Source: Spirochaetales bacterium (GTDB lineage Bacteria; Spirochaetota; Spirochaetia; SZUA-6; RPPD01). From it: a DNA stretch of 64,000 nucleotides. Both the position numbers and the translations under genes were made by a program. The DNA lies in contig JAFGJO010000028.1 of the NCBI GenBank assembly GCA_016929065.1, positions 36,311 to 100,310 on the forward strand, read 5' to 3'. The notes below the pieces were generated by a model that saw nothing but the letters and a program-made list of their open reading frames with translations, searched no databases and was not told where the DNA came from. Shown here in pieces: positions 8,194-17,492 of this stretch. The first letter of the stretch is position 1, and the number at the start of each line of letters is the position of its first letter.

Positions 8194-9699
8194 ATGTCAC
8201 AATCACAGGCACTGGTCAATTATTTATCCAACACAAAACCGCAGGACGTCAATCCCGAATATCTGGCGTATCTCTCGAATTTGGCCTCGGTCAAGGCAGT
8301 TGCCCCGGCAGTTGCTGCCGGAATCATCGGGGAACTGGAATCCCAGCGGTTGAACCTGAAACTCATTGCAAGTGAAAACTATTCCTCGCTTGCAAGCCAG
8401 TCAGCTATGGGAAACCTGTTGACCGACAAGTACGCTGAAGGCTACGTTGATCACCGGTTTTATGCCGGATGCGACAATGTCGATGCCATTGAAGGATATG
8501 CCGCCGCAAAAGCATGCGAGATATTCGGTGCTGATTTTGCCTATGTCCAGCCGCATTCAGGTGCAGACGCAAACCTGATCGCCTACTGGGCCATATTATC
8601 CACAAAAATCGAAACACCGGCGCTTGATAAAATCGGCGATACAAACCTGTCGCACCTTTCCCGGGAACAATGGGAAACACTTCGTCAGGCGATGGGAAAC
8701 CAGCGGTTGATGGGGCTGGACTACTATTCCGGCGGGCACCTCACCCATGGATACCGCAACAATGTCAGCGCCCGCATGTTCGATGCCTATACCTACAGTG
8801 TCAATCCCGAAACAAATCTGCTCGATTACGATGCCATTGAAAAAATGGCGATGGAGATCAAGCCGCTGATCCTGCTTGCCGGCTACAGTGCATATCCCCG
8901 GCTGATTGATTTCAAGCGGATGCGCGAAATCGCCGACAAATGCGGCGCAGTTTTTATGGTGGATATGGCGCACTTTGCAGGCCTTGTCGCCGGCAAGGTC
9001 TTTACCGGCAATTACAACCCGGTTGCCCACGCACAGGTGGTGACAACGACGACGCACAAAACCCTGCGCGGCCCCCGAGGCGGGATGGTGCTGTGCACCA
9101 AAGAATTCCAGGAGGCAATGGAAAAAGGCTGCCCGCTGGTCATCGGCGGCCCGCTCCCGCATATCATGGCCTCCAAGGCTGTTGCGTTTACCGAGGCGGC
9201 ACAGCCCTCGTTTAAAACCTATGCACAGAACATTGTCTTGAATGCAAAAACACTGGCTGCGGAACTGGTTGCACAGGGCAATACCCTGTCAACCGGCGGC
9301 ACCGATAACCACCTGATGCTCATCGATGTGCGTCAGTATGACATCAACGGCCGTCAGGCAGAAAACGCAATGCGTGAGTGCGGCATCACCCTGAACCGCA
9401 ATTCCCTCCCGTTTGACCCAAACGGCCCGTGGTACACAAGCGGCCTGCGGATCGGGACCCCCGCCGTGACCACCCTTGGGATGGGGACGGAGGAAATGAA
9501 GGAAATTGCATCGATCATTACCCTTGTGCTGAAAAACATCAAAGCAGCCGTGAAAAAGGACGGTGAACAAAGCAAGGCAAAGTATATCCTTGATGAAAAT
9601 GCCAAAAATGAGGCGAGCAAACGCGTCCACACCTTACTCGACAAATATCCGGTGTATCCACAACTGGATCTTGTATTTTTGAAAAAAGAGTTCACATAG
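8194..9699 (+). CDS. glyA: serine hydroxymethyltransferase
   Basis: A 501-residue PLP enzyme that interconverts serine plus tetrahydrofolate with glycine plus methylene-tetrahydrofolate in the cytoplasm, the main source of one-carbon units. Diagnostic segments are LKLIASENYSS, TDKYAEGYVDHRFYAGC, VDMAHFAGLVAG, and the PLP-binding TTTTHKTLRGPRGG with the lysine at residue 289. It is longer than the E. coli enzyme because of an N-terminal extension and an internal insertion near residues 140-190, which I believe occur in treponemal GlyA proteins. I chose ATG 8194 for the AAAGGAG seven bases upstream; extending the frame further would run through the riboswitch. The ZTP aptamer in its leader is the evident regulator. 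Confidence 0.97.
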   Translation: MSQSQALVNYLSNTKPQDVNPEYLAYLSNLASVKAVAPAVAAGIIGELESQRLNLKLIASENYSSLASQSAMGNLLTDKYAEGYVDHRFYAGCDNVDAIEGYAAAKACEIFGADFAYVQPHSGADANLIAYWAILSTKIETPALDKIGDTNLSHLSREQWETLRQAMGNQRLMGLDYYSGGHLTHGYRNNVSARMFDAYTYSVNPETNLLDYDAIEKMAMEIKPLILLAGYSAYPRLIDFKRMREIADKCGAVFMVDMAHFAGLVAGKVFTGNYNPVAHAQVVTTTTHKTLRGPRGGMVLCTKEFQEAMEKGCPLVIGGPLPHIMASKAVAFTEAAQPSFKTYAQNIVLNAKTLAAELVAQGNTLSTGGTDNHLMLIDVRQYDINGRQAENAMRECGITLNRNSLPFDPNGPWYTSGLRIGTPAVTTLGMGTEEMKEIASIITLVLKNIKAAVKKDGEQSKAKYILDENAKNEASKRVHTLLDKYPVYPQLDLVFLKKEFT

Positions 9700-9708
9700 A
9701 AAATATCA

Positions 9709-9743
9709 GGGACGGAGGTTTACATTATTCCTCCGTCCCCCTT
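9709..9743 (+). terminator. terminator after glyA
   Basis: A perfect 10-bp stem GGGACGGAGG (9709-9718) / CCTCCGTCCC (9730-9739), followed by only three T residues. The short T run makes it a modest terminator. It separates glyA from the osmC-like operon. Confidence 0.65.
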
Positions 9744-9765
9744 TATGTATATAAGGAGCCTGGTT

Positions 9766-10200
9766 ATGGAACATACCAGTAGTGTCACCTTTACAGGGGG
9801 AATGAGCTTTGACGTTGAAGCAGACGGGCATCATTTTGCTGTTGATGCGGATGAGCAGTTCGGCGGAAAAGACCTTGGCCCAAAACCAAAAAAGCTTCTT
9901 CTGTCGGCCCTGGCCGGGTGTACCGGCATGGATGTTGTCTTGATACTGACAAAAATGAGAATGCCCTTTGACAAATTCTGGCTTGAGGTATCTGCCGAGC
10001 TTGATGAATTACAAGAACCGGCTGTCTACACGGCCTTTCGAATCCGTTACTGCTTTACCGGAACAGAATTGGACAGGGAGAAAATTGAAAAAGCGGTGAA
10101 TCTCTCCGAAGAAAAATACTGCGGAGTGTCGGCCATGTTCAAAAGTTTTGCATCGGTCTCCACAGAAATTATCCTTAATCCAAAGCTCATGGAAAAATAA
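9766..10200 (+). CDS. OsmC/Ohr family protein
   Basis: A 144-residue cytoplasmic protein of the OsmC family, whose members reduce organic hydroperoxides using two cysteines. The first conserved cysteine sits in the helix LLLSALAGCTGMDVV and the second in SEEKYCGVSAMF, with the usual spacing. GPKPKKLLLSALAGC is the family signature. I chose ATG 9766 because AAGGAG lies eight bases upstream; a more upstream ATG at 9745 has no site. The stop codon abuts the rdgB start, so the two are co-transcribed and probably coupled. Confidence 0.88.
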   Translation: MEHTSSVTFTGGMSFDVEADGHHFAVDADEQFGGKDLGPKPKKLLLSALAGCTGMDVVLILTKMRMPFDKFWLEVSAELDELQEPAVYTAFRIRYCFTGTELDREKIEKAVNLSEEKYCGVSAMFKSFASVSTEIILNPKLMEK

Positions 10201-10824
10201 ATGAAAATAGAACAGATTGTCATCGCGACAAATAATGCACACAAGAAGGATGAGATTGCAGCTGCATTATCGGGGACAACGGTACTCCTGCCCGGAGATT
10301 TTGGAATTAGTTTCAATCATGAGGAAACGGGCACAGCATTTGTGGAGAATGCGATCGGAAAAGCACTGACCCTTTACAAACAGGTAAATAAACCGGTCAT
10401 TGCAGATGATTCGGGGATTTGTGTCCCCGTTCTGGACGGGAAACCGGGCATCTACTCTGCCCGTTTCGGCTCAGAACTTCAAAACCCTCCCCAAAATGAC
10501 AATGAAAGAAATAGCTACCTGCTCTCACTTTTGCCTGCCGGCGGCCCTCACGAGGCCTTTTTTGTCTGTTCCATGGTATTGATGCTGAATGAATACCGCT
10601 TTTTTGTTGTTCAGGAGACAGTACATGGAGAGCTCATTCACCAGCCAAAAGGCAACAAAGGTTTTGGATATGACCCGATATTCTTTATTCCGGAACTGGG
10701 AAAAACAGCTGCGGAACTCACAATGGAAATAAAAAATCAATATTCGCACCGGGGCCGGGCAGTAAAAAAAATCAAATCACTGATAGAATCCGAAATTGAA
10801 CAGAAGACCTTGAAGAATCCGTGA
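10201..10824 (+). CDS. rdgB: XTP/dITP diphosphatase
   Basis: A 207-residue member of the Ham1/RdgB family. These enzymes hydrolyse non-canonical purine triphosphates (XTP, dITP, ITP) to monophosphates and keep them out of DNA and RNA. Typical motifs are the N-terminal IVIATNNAHKKDEI, the acidic VIADDSGICVPVLDGKPGIYSARF block, and FGYDPIFFIPE near the C terminus. Length is normal. The ATG begins on the base after the osmC-like stop codon and has no separate ribosome-binding site, which implies translational coupling. The alr gene follows after 22 bases. Confidence 0.95.
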   Translation: MKIEQIVIATNNAHKKDEIAAALSGTTVLLPGDFGISFNHEETGTAFVENAIGKALTLYKQVNKPVIADDSGICVPVLDGKPGIYSARFGSELQNPPQNDNERNSYLLSLLPAGGPHEAFFVCSMVLMLNEYRFFVVQETVHGELIHQPKGNKGFGYDPIFFIPELGKTAAELTMEIKNQYSHRGRAVKKIKSLIESEIEQKTLKNP

Positions 10825-10846
10825 AACCATAGTACTATCCCAGACT

Positions 10847-11959
10847 ATGAGAGCAACACGGGCAGAAATCAGACTGGACAACCTTCGTCACAATATTCGT
10901 CTCATCAGGGAGCGAGTGGGGACGGAGGTACAAATCTCCATGGCAGTAAAGGCTGATGCCTACGGCCATGGGGCTGTCCATGTGGTAAAAACCGCTTATG
11001 AGGAGGGCGTACACTCGTTTGGGGTGGCCACTGTTGAAGAAGGGGTGGAACTGCGCAATGTCGGGACCTCCGTCCCCATCATGCTTTTGGGGTTCCCGGT
11101 CCCGGAAGAAATCCCCGAGGCAGTGGCAGCATATCTCACCCCGTATGTCGGTAGCCTCGAATTGGTCAAACTTTTTGAACAGGAAGCCAAAAAACAGAAA
11201 AAAACGATTAATGTGCATATCAAAGTGGACACAGGGATGGGGCGTATCGGCTGTACTCCATCCTCCGTCCCCGACCTGGCAGAATACATTACCGGTTCAA
11301 AATTCCTTACCTTTGAGGGATTAGCCACCCATTTCCCCCTCTCCGATATTGCCGATCCGGCGTTTACAATTCAGCAGACAGACGAAATGAACAATGTGAT
11401 CAAGAAGCTCAAAAAAAAGAACCTTTGTCCCCCTGTTATCTCTGCTGCCAACTCAGGCGCAATCATCAATATTCCTGAAACCTACTTTACCATGGTACGT
11501 CCGGGCATTATGGCGTACGGGTATTACCCTTCAACCGGGCAGCCGAGAGAGCTTTCCCTGAAACCGGTCATGGAACTGAAAAGCAAAATCACGTTCCTGA
11601 AAAAAATATCAAAAGGAACCTCGATTTCCTATGGCCATACATGGACTGCCGGCAAAGATACATGGATCGCCACCCTCCCTGTCGGATACGGCGACGGCTA
11701 TTCGCGGTTATTGTCCAACTGCGGATTCATCAATATTGGCGGCAAGCGGTTTCCTGTCCGGGGGCGTGTGTGCATGGACCAGACTTTAGTCGAGATTGGG
11801 CCGCACTGCACGGTAAAACCGTATGATGATGTAGTGCTCTTTGGCGATTGTGAATCCGGGCCCAATGCAGAAGAAGTGGCCGGCCTCATGAACACCATTC
11901 CCTATGAAGTCACCTGCCTGATCACCCGCAGGGTCCCCCGAATCTATAAAGACAGCTGA
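10847..11959 (+). CDS. alr: alanine racemase
   Basis: A 370-residue PLP enzyme of fold type III that converts L-alanine to D-alanine for peptidoglycan. The cofactor lysine is K35 in AVKADAYGHGA. The C-terminal domain contributes the catalytic tyrosine in SISYGHTW and the VGYGDGYSR loop, and the GRVCMDQ motif is present. Length is standard. It is the third gene of the osmC-rdgB-alr-uvsE run and has no clear Shine-Dalgarno sequence, consistent with reading through from rdgB. Confidence 0.96.
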   Translation: MRATRAEIRLDNLRHNIRLIRERVGTEVQISMAVKADAYGHGAVHVVKTAYEEGVHSFGVATVEEGVELRNVGTSVPIMLLGFPVPEEIPEAVAAYLTPYVGSLELVKLFEQEAKKQKKTINVHIKVDTGMGRIGCTPSSVPDLAEYITGSKFLTFEGLATHFPLSDIADPAFTIQQTDEMNNVIKKLKKKNLCPPVISAANSGAIINIPETYFTMVRPGIMAYGYYPSTGQPRELSLKPVMELKSKITFLKKISKGTSISYGHTWTAGKDTWIATLPVGYGDGYSRLLSNCGFINIGGKRFPVRGRVCMDQTLVEIGPHCTVKPYDDVVLFGDCESGPNAEEVAGLMNTIPYEVTCLITRRVPRIYKDS

Positions 11960-11983
11960 GAGACGGAGGCCGCAAAGTCATCT

Positions 11984-12892
11984 ATGAAAATCGGCTATGC
12001 TTGCATTAATGAAACACTCTCCTGCCGTTCATCGCGGACGTTCCGGCTGAAATCCTATTCAGAACAACTGATCAAAGAGAAAATATCCTCGAACCTGTCC
12101 TGTCTGCTGGAAATACTGCAATGGAATCTGCATCACCATATTTATTTCTTTAGAATCAGCTCGGATTTGATCCCCTTTGCATCCCATCCTGTCTGCGCCT
12201 TTCCATGGCAAATGGAGTTTAAAAAACAGTTCAGGGAGATTGGTGCATTTATTTCGGCACACGCCATGCGTGTTGCCATGCATCCCGATCAGTTTGTCTT
12301 GCTCAATGCCAAAGATCCGGAAATCGTCCGTAAAAGCATTGCCGAATTGAAATATCATGCAGAGGTGCTGGATTTACTGGGATGTGATGAATCTGCAAAA
12401 ATTCAGATTCATACAGGGGGCGTCTACAATGACAAACCCGTGGCAATAAAGCGGTTTTGCGATGCATACAATACATTGCCGGATTCAATTACCAGAAGGC
12501 TGGTCATAGAGAACGATGAACGGCTGTATTCCCTGCAGGATGTTATGGGAATTCATACACAGACCCTTGTCCCTGTGCTGCTGGATGTTTTTCACCATAC
12601 ACTTTTCAACAACAATGAACCCCTTGACACTGCCCTCAGACAGGCCGCAGCAACATGGACAAAGCGGGACGGCCTGCCGATTGTCGACTTCAGCACCCAA
12701 AAACCAGAATCGCGTATCGGCAGTCACGCAGTATCTCTTGACAGGGGGGAATTCAGCCGGTTTCTGAAGGAAAGCAGGGGCTTTGATTTTGATGTCATGC
12801 TGGAGATCAAAAATAAGGAAAAAAGTGCTCTTGCGGCAATTGCACTGGCAAAAAAAGAATCACGGTTGTATACAGGGCATCCACAAAAATGA
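11984..12892 (+). CDS. uvsE: UV damage endonuclease
   Basis: A 302-residue UvsE/UVDE protein, a metal-dependent TIM-barrel endonuclease that nicks DNA on the 5' side of UV photoproducts and so starts an excision pathway independent of UvrABC. The start KIGYACINETL and the metal-ligand segments RVAMHPDQFVLL, IQIHTGGVYNDK, LVIENDE and DVFHH are all recognisable. A GGAGG lies 13 bases upstream of the ATG, rather far. It is the last gene of the osmC-like operon, 24 bases after alr. Confidence 0.92.
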   Translation: MKIGYACINETLSCRSSRTFRLKSYSEQLIKEKISSNLSCLLEILQWNLHHHIYFFRISSDLIPFASHPVCAFPWQMEFKKQFREIGAFISAHAMRVAMHPDQFVLLNAKDPEIVRKSIAELKYHAEVLDLLGCDESAKIQIHTGGVYNDKPVAIKRFCDAYNTLPDSITRRLVIENDERLYSLQDVMGIHTQTLVPVLLDVFHHTLFNNNEPLDTALRQAAATWTKRDGLPIVDFSTQKPESRIGSHAVSLDRGEFSRFLKESRGFDFDVMLEIKNKEKSALAAIALAKKESRLYTGHPQK

Positions 12893-12918
12893 CTGTATTG
12901 CTTCTTTTTTACGTCTCC

Positions 12919-12947
12919 TTGACCAGCAAGAGATTCCTCGCTATATT
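12919..12947 (+). promoter_or_regulatory. sigma-70 promoter of the thioredoxin-like gene
   Basis: TTGACC (12919-12924) and TATATT (12942-12947) with a 17-base spacer. An AGAAGG ribosome-binding site at 12952-12957 and the ATG at 12968 follow. Confidence 0.65.
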
Positions 12948-12967
12948 ATATAGAAGGTTTCTTATAT

Positions 12968-13330
12968 ATGATTATTATTAATTTTCTTGCTGATACTGAT
13001 GCACAATTTGCCATGGACAATGGCGAGTTTGACTCAACGGTTATTCACTCCAACGGCAATGCTGCCGTGATTCTCTCCCAAAACTGGTGTTCCCAATGGA
13101 AATATCTTGAGAAAGACCTGGAAAATTTAAAGAAAACACAGGATATTGAGCTTGCAGTGTATATATTTCTCTATAACCGCTCACCGCTTTTTCAAAGCTT
13201 TATGAATTTCAAGGAAACGGTATTTAAAAACAAACAGATTCCCTATATCCGCTGCTACAAAAACGGCCGTTTGATCCGGGAATCAAACTTTGTTCCGGGA
13301 AAAAACCTGATAGATTTCTTTAAGGAATAA
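12968..13330 (+). CDS. thioredoxin-fold protein with degenerate active site
   Basis: A 120-residue protein with the thioredoxin order of elements: an N-terminal strand, AVILSQNWCSQWKYLEKDL at the active-site position, and the cis-proline segment KQIPYIRCYKNGRLIRES near residue 90. The usual WCGPC becomes WCSQW, leaving one cysteine, so it cannot form the normal disulfide and cannot be a standard thioredoxin. A second cysteine follows the cis-proline (IRC). It may act as a monothiol enzyme or a binding protein. It has its own promoter and is followed by dnaE after 63 bases. Confidence 0.7.
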   Translation: MIIINFLADTDAQFAMDNGEFDSTVIHSNGNAAVILSQNWCSQWKYLEKDLENLKKTQDIELAVYIFLYNRSPLFQSFMNFKETVFKNKQIPYIRCYKNGRLIRESNFVPGKNLIDFFKE

Positions 13331-13393
13331 CCTTCATGGCTGTTCCTATTTACACACACGCACTTCCTCATTATAGTAAAAGCAACGAATCCC

Positions 13394-16300
13394 ATGGCAG
13401 ACTTTGTACATCTTCATACACATTCAGATTATTCGCTTCTTGATGCAATTACCTCGATCCCGAAACTTGTCACCAAAGCCAAAGAATCGGGGATGCACGC
13501 GCTCGCCCTCACCGACCACGGAAACATGTTCGGAATACCCAAGTTCTACAAAGAATGCAAAAAGCAGGGAGTCAAACCGATTATCGGTTCGGAGTTTTAT
13601 GTTGCCCCCGGCTCCCGTTTTGTGAAAAGCGGCCAGGAAAGCGGGGCACGGTACCACCATCTCGTGTTGATCGCACGGGACGCCGAAGGCTACCGGAATC
13701 TGCTTGAACTCTCTTCAAAAAGCTTCCTTGAAGGATTTTATTACCGTCCCCGAATTGATGAAGAACTCCTGAAAGAACATTCAAAAGGGATCACCTGTCT
13801 TACCGCATGCCTGGCCGGAAGCATTCCATCGCTCATCCTGCAGGACAAGGAAGCCGAGGCCGGGAAAAAAGCACATGAATACCGCGATATTTTCGGGAAA
13901 GAACATTTTTTTCTGGAAATGCAATATCACGGCATTGCCGAACAAAAAAAGGCAAATGAGGGGCTGGTCAAACTCAGTAAAAACAGCGGTATTCCTCTGG
14001 TCATTACCAATGACATCCATTACCTCAACCGGGAGGATGCACGCGCCCAGGATGTCGCCATCTGCATTGGAACAAACAAAAAAATAAACGAAGGGAAACG
14101 GATGAAGTTCGATTTCCCCGAGTTTTATTTTAAAACTGCGGAGGAAATGCAGGCTGTTTTTCCGGATCACCAGCAGGCGATGGCAAACACCAGGCTGATT
14201 GCCGACCAATGCAATTTCGAGATTCCACTCCCCGGTCCACTTCTGCCGCACTACCAGGTTCCCGCGGGATTTACCCTCGAGAGCTATCTTGAGGCAAAAT
14301 CCATGGAGGGGCTCACCCAGCGGTACAAGAATGTTTCCACTGAAATGATGGAACGTCTGAAATTTGAAATGGATGTGATTACCTCGATGGGATTCACCGG
14401 GTATTTTCTCATTGTCTGGGATTTTATCAGCTTTGCACGCACGCACGGAATCCCTGTCGGCCCCGGCCGCGGTTCTGGTGCGGGTTCGCTCGTTGCCTAC
14501 TGTCTGGGCATTACCGATATCGACCCGCTGAAATACGGGCTGCTCTTTGAACGGTTTTTGAATCCCGAGCGTATCTCGATGCCGGATTTTGACATCGATT
14601 TCTGCTTCGAACGCCGCGGCGAAGTCATTGACTACGTCAGCGCAAAATACGGCAATGACCGTGTCGCACAAATCATCACCTTCGGAACCCTGAAAGCACG
14701 GGCGGTGATCCGTGATGTGGCACGGGTCCTGGATATTCCCTATGACGAGGCGGATGCCATCGCAAAACTTGTCCCGACGGGTCCAAAAATCGACCTCGAA
14801 AAAGCCCTTGAAATGGAACCAAAACTCAAGGCGGTCGAGGAACGCGGCAGTACCTTCGCGGAACTCATTTCTGTCAGCAGAAAACTGGAGGGCCTGCGCC
14901 GTCATGCATCCACCCATGCGGCCGGAATTGTCATCGGCAGGGAACCATTAACCCATTACGTCCCGCTGTACCGGGACCCAAAAACAGGATCAACCGCAAC
15001 TCAGCTCACCATGGATTATCTTGAGGAATGCGGCCTGGTAAAAATGGACTTCCTGGGGCTGAAAACCCTCACGTTAATTCAAAACACCCTGAATCTCCTC
15101 AAACGGCGCGGAATTGAAATCGACATTTCCACAATCCCCGAACAGGATGAAAAGACCTTTAAAATGCTCAGCCTGGGGAAGAGTACCTGTATCTTTCAGT
15201 TTGAAAGCACCGGCATGCAGAACATATTAAAGCGGGCACGTCCTGAAAAAATCGAGGATCTGATCGCCTTGAATGCACTGTACCGGCCCGGCCCAATGGA
15301 AAATATCGACCAGTTCGTCACCGGGAAACACAACTGGGCACAAATCAAATACCCCCTTCCTGAACTTGAACCCATCCTCAGGGAAACCTACGGGGTCATT
15401 GTGTACCAGGAACAGGTCATGCAGATCGCCCAGACAATTGCCGGCTTTTCTCTTGGACAGGCGGATATCCTTCGCCGTGCAATGGGGAAAAAGAAAATCG
15501 AGGTCATGGGGGAACAAAAAGAAAAGTTCATCTCGGGCGCGGTCAAAAAAGGCTATCCAAAGGAAACCGCCGACAAGCTCTTTGAACTGCTCGTCCCGTT
15601 TGCGGGATATGGATTCAACAAATCACATGCAGCCGCTTATTCCCTGCTCGCCTATCAGACTGCCTTTCTGAAAGCCAATTATCCGGCCGAATTTATGGCT
15701 GCAAACCTGACCAATGAAATTCAGGATATCGACAAGCTTGCCCATTATATCAAGGAATCCAGAGACATGGGCATTGACATCCTGCCTCCGGATATCAACC
15801 TCTCTGAAAAAGAATTCACTGTTTCGGGCGGAAAAATTATCTACGGGCTGATCGGCATAAAAAATGTCGGCGGGGCCGCGGTCGAAGAGATTATCCAGGA
15901 ACGGATTAAACGCGGGCCGTTCAAATCTTTGTTTGATTTTCTTGAACGGGTCAGCCTGAAAACAGTCAATAAAAAAACAGTCGAAGCCCTGATCCTTGCC
16001 GGCGTGCTTGATGTATTCGGCGAAACACGGGCGACCATTGCCCACAACATCGAGCAGATCATGCAGATCGCCTCAAAACGGCATGACCAGCGCGAAGGCG
16101 GCCAGGGGCTGTTGTTCGAGGACATGCAGAGTGATGATTTCCAGACACTCAATCTCGAACAGATTGAGGAGTGGCCGAAAATGAAACTCCTTATGGATGA
16201 ACGCGATACACTCGGATTTTTCTTTTCGGGACATCCGCTCGATGACTACAAAAAATACATCACAAAATACTCGAACATGCCCATGGGTGATCCTGACACG

Positions 16301-16813
16301 CTTTCCACCGACCGCATGTATACAGTAATCGGCCTTCTGAAAAACATCAAGGAAATCATCACCAAAACGGGAAAACGCATGGCATTTGCCGAAATAGAAG
16401 ACGCATCCGGAAGCATTGAATGCATCTTCTTCTCTGACATTTTCGAGAAATCCAGGGAAATGCTGAAAGAAAGCGCTGTGGTGGCACTCCGCGGCAAAAT
16501 CGACAAGAGCCGGGGAGAAGCAAAACTTAAAGTGGAAGAAACACTCAGTCCGGAGCATCTGGCGAAACGGAGTGTCAATACCGTCCATATACGGCTTTCC
16601 CGAAAAATGATCGATGAAGAAAGCTCCTACAAACTGCGCGATTTTCTGTCAGCGCAGAGCGGCAGCTGCCGGGTGGTCTTTCATATCGAGAAGAATGGTA
16701 CGCAGGCAGAAACAGTCATCCGCGCAACCAATGAGCTCGCCATTGCAGCGAATCCCGATATATTCTTCAAACTGAAGCAATACCCGCAGGTGATCGAGGT
16801 ATGGAGTGAATAA
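13394..16813 (+). CDS. dnaE: DNA polymerase III alpha subunit
   Basis: The 1139-residue catalytic subunit of the replicative polymerase. Residues 1-~210 are the PHP domain (FVHLHTHSDYSLLD, LALTDHGNMFG), probably retaining its metal ligands. The polymerase core carries GPGRGSGAGSLVAY and the catalytic aspartates D400 and D402 in PDFDIDF. Then come the fingers and beta-binding regions (YGFNKSHAAAYSLLAYQTA), a helix-hairpin-helix segment and a C-terminal OB domain (YTVIGLLKNIKEIITKTGKRMAF). Length matches DnaE1. No strong Shine-Dalgarno sequence precedes the ATG. Confidence 0.98.
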   Translation: MADFVHLHTHSDYSLLDAITSIPKLVTKAKESGMHALALTDHGNMFGIPKFYKECKKQGVKPIIGSEFYVAPGSRFVKSGQESGARYHHLVLIARDAEGYRNLLELSSKSFLEGFYYRPRIDEELLKEHSKGITCLTACLAGSIPSLILQDKEAEAGKKAHEYRDIFGKEHFFLEMQYHGIAEQKKANEGLVKLSKNSGIPLVITNDIHYLNREDARAQDVAICIGTNKKINEGKRMKFDFPEFYFKTAEEMQAVFPDHQQAMANTRLIADQCNFEIPLPGPLLPHYQVPAGFTLESYLEAKSMEGLTQRYKNVSTEMMERLKFEMDVITSMGFTGYFLIVWDFISFARTHGIPVGPGRGSGAGSLVAYCLGITDIDPLKYGLLFERFLNPERISMPDFDIDFCFERRGEVIDYVSAKYGNDRVAQIITFGTLKARAVIRDVARVLDIPYDEADAIAKLVPTGPKIDLEKALEMEPKLKAVEERGSTFAELISVSRKLEGLRRHASTHAAGIVIGREPLTHYVPLYRDPKTGSTATQLTMDYLEECGLVKMDFLGLKTLTLIQNTLNLLKRRGIEIDISTIPEQDEKTFKMLSLGKSTCIFQFESTGMQNILKRARPEKIEDLIALNALYRPGPMENIDQFVTGKHNWAQIKYPLPELEPILRETYGVIVYQEQVMQIAQTIAGFSLGQADILRRAMGKKKIEVMGEQKEKFISGAVKKGYPKETADKLFELLVPFAGYGFNKSHAAAYSLLAYQTAFLKANYPAEFMAANLTNEIQDIDKLAHYIKESRDMGIDILPPDINLSEKEFTVSGGKIIYGLIGIKNVGGAAVEEIIQERIKRGPFKSLFDFLERVSLKTVNKKTVEALILAGVLDVFGETRATIAHNIEQIMQIASKRHDQREGGQGLLFEDMQSDDFQTLNLEQIEEWPKMKLLMDERDTLGFFFSGHPLDDYKKYITKYSNMPMGDPDTLSTDRMYTVIGLLKNIKEIITKTGKRMAFAEIEDASGSIECIFFSDIFEKSREMLKESAVVALRGKIDKSRGEAKLKVEETLSPEHLAKRSVNTVHIRLSRKMIDEESSYKLRDFLSAQSGSCRVVFHIEKNGTQAETVIRATNELAIAANPDIFFKLKQYPQVIEVWSE

Positions 16814-16840
16814 CAGCAGAGAGCAAAAAGGGAGGCGGCC

Positions 16841-17434
16841 ATGAGTGTTGTGCTATTTTTTTTAAGCGGTGTACTCACGATATACAGCTTCGTTATCATA
16901 TTCCGTATCATTCTTGCATGGTTTTCCGGCACCGAACAGCATTCCGGGGCACTCTCTGTGCTGCAGCGAATCACCGATCCGTATCTCAATATCTTCCGCC
17001 GCATCAAATTCCTGAGCCGCGGAGCTTTCGATTTCTCCATTATTCTCGCAATTCTGGTATTGAATATCCTCTCCTTTGTTTTGCGCTATCTCGCGACTAC
17101 TGTTTTTTTCAATATCGTCACCGTAATCGGCGCCATTGCACTGGCAGTCTGGCAAACCGTCTTCTTTCTCCTTGTCTTTTTTGCCATTGTGATCATTATT
17201 CTCATCATCATCACCAATGTCACACGGCGCACGTATTCACAGATATATTTCACCCTGTCAGCAATTACTGAACCATTCACCTCGTTTATCCGCCGCTGTA
17301 TTCCCGGAGGGAAAAACCTGTCCGCAACTCCTGTTCTGGTCGTTACCCTTGTCTTTATCAGCGCGCTCTGCCTGTTCGGCATATTTGTTATCGAGCCGTG
17401 CCTGCAGCAGCTTCTATTATGGACCTACATATAA
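16841..17434 (+). CDS. YggT family membrane protein with two YggT units
   Basis: A 197-residue inner-membrane protein with about four hydrophobic segments. Each half has the YggT pattern: a membrane helix ending in a short amphipathic loop with TDPYLNIFRRI (residues ~45-56) or TEPFTSFIRRCIP (~145-157), then another helix. YggT proteins are linked to membrane-potential or cell-division functions in other bacteria, without a defined activity. A GGGAGG site precedes the ATG. It lies 27 bases after dnaE and may be co-transcribed with it. Confidence 0.85.
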   Translation: MSVVLFFLSGVLTIYSFVIIFRIILAWFSGTEQHSGALSVLQRITDPYLNIFRRIKFLSRGAFDFSIILAILVLNILSFVLRYLATTVFFNIVTVIGAIALAVWQTVFFLLVFFAIVIIILIIITNVTRRTYSQIYFTLSAITEPFTSFIRRCIPGGKNLSATPVLVVTLVFISALCLFGIFVIEPCLQQLLLWTYI

Positions 17435-17468
17435 AAAAAAAAGCTGATTCCCTTTTTGGAAATCAGCC
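17433..17468. terminator. bidirectional terminator between the yggT-like and rubrerythrin-like genes
   Basis: The hairpin GCTGATTCC / GGAAATCAGC, with a one-base bulge, is flanked by a run of ten A residues, which is a strong T run for the minus-strand gene. On the plus strand the T run is weaker. It sits between two converging genes. Confidence 0.75.
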
Positions 17469-17492
17469 CGAATAAACATTTTTACGGGAAGG

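Noticed and set aside
9709..11975. Recurring GACGGAGG near 9485, 9711, 10919, 11963 and again at 60441
   Set aside because: One is the glyA terminator stem, two lie inside coding sequence, and others are ribosome-binding sites. No common flanking sequence indicates a repeat element.
13781..14917. A 378-codon frame on the minus strand
   Set aside because: It lies wholly opposite dnaE and has no recognisable protein features. It is a shadow of biased codons.
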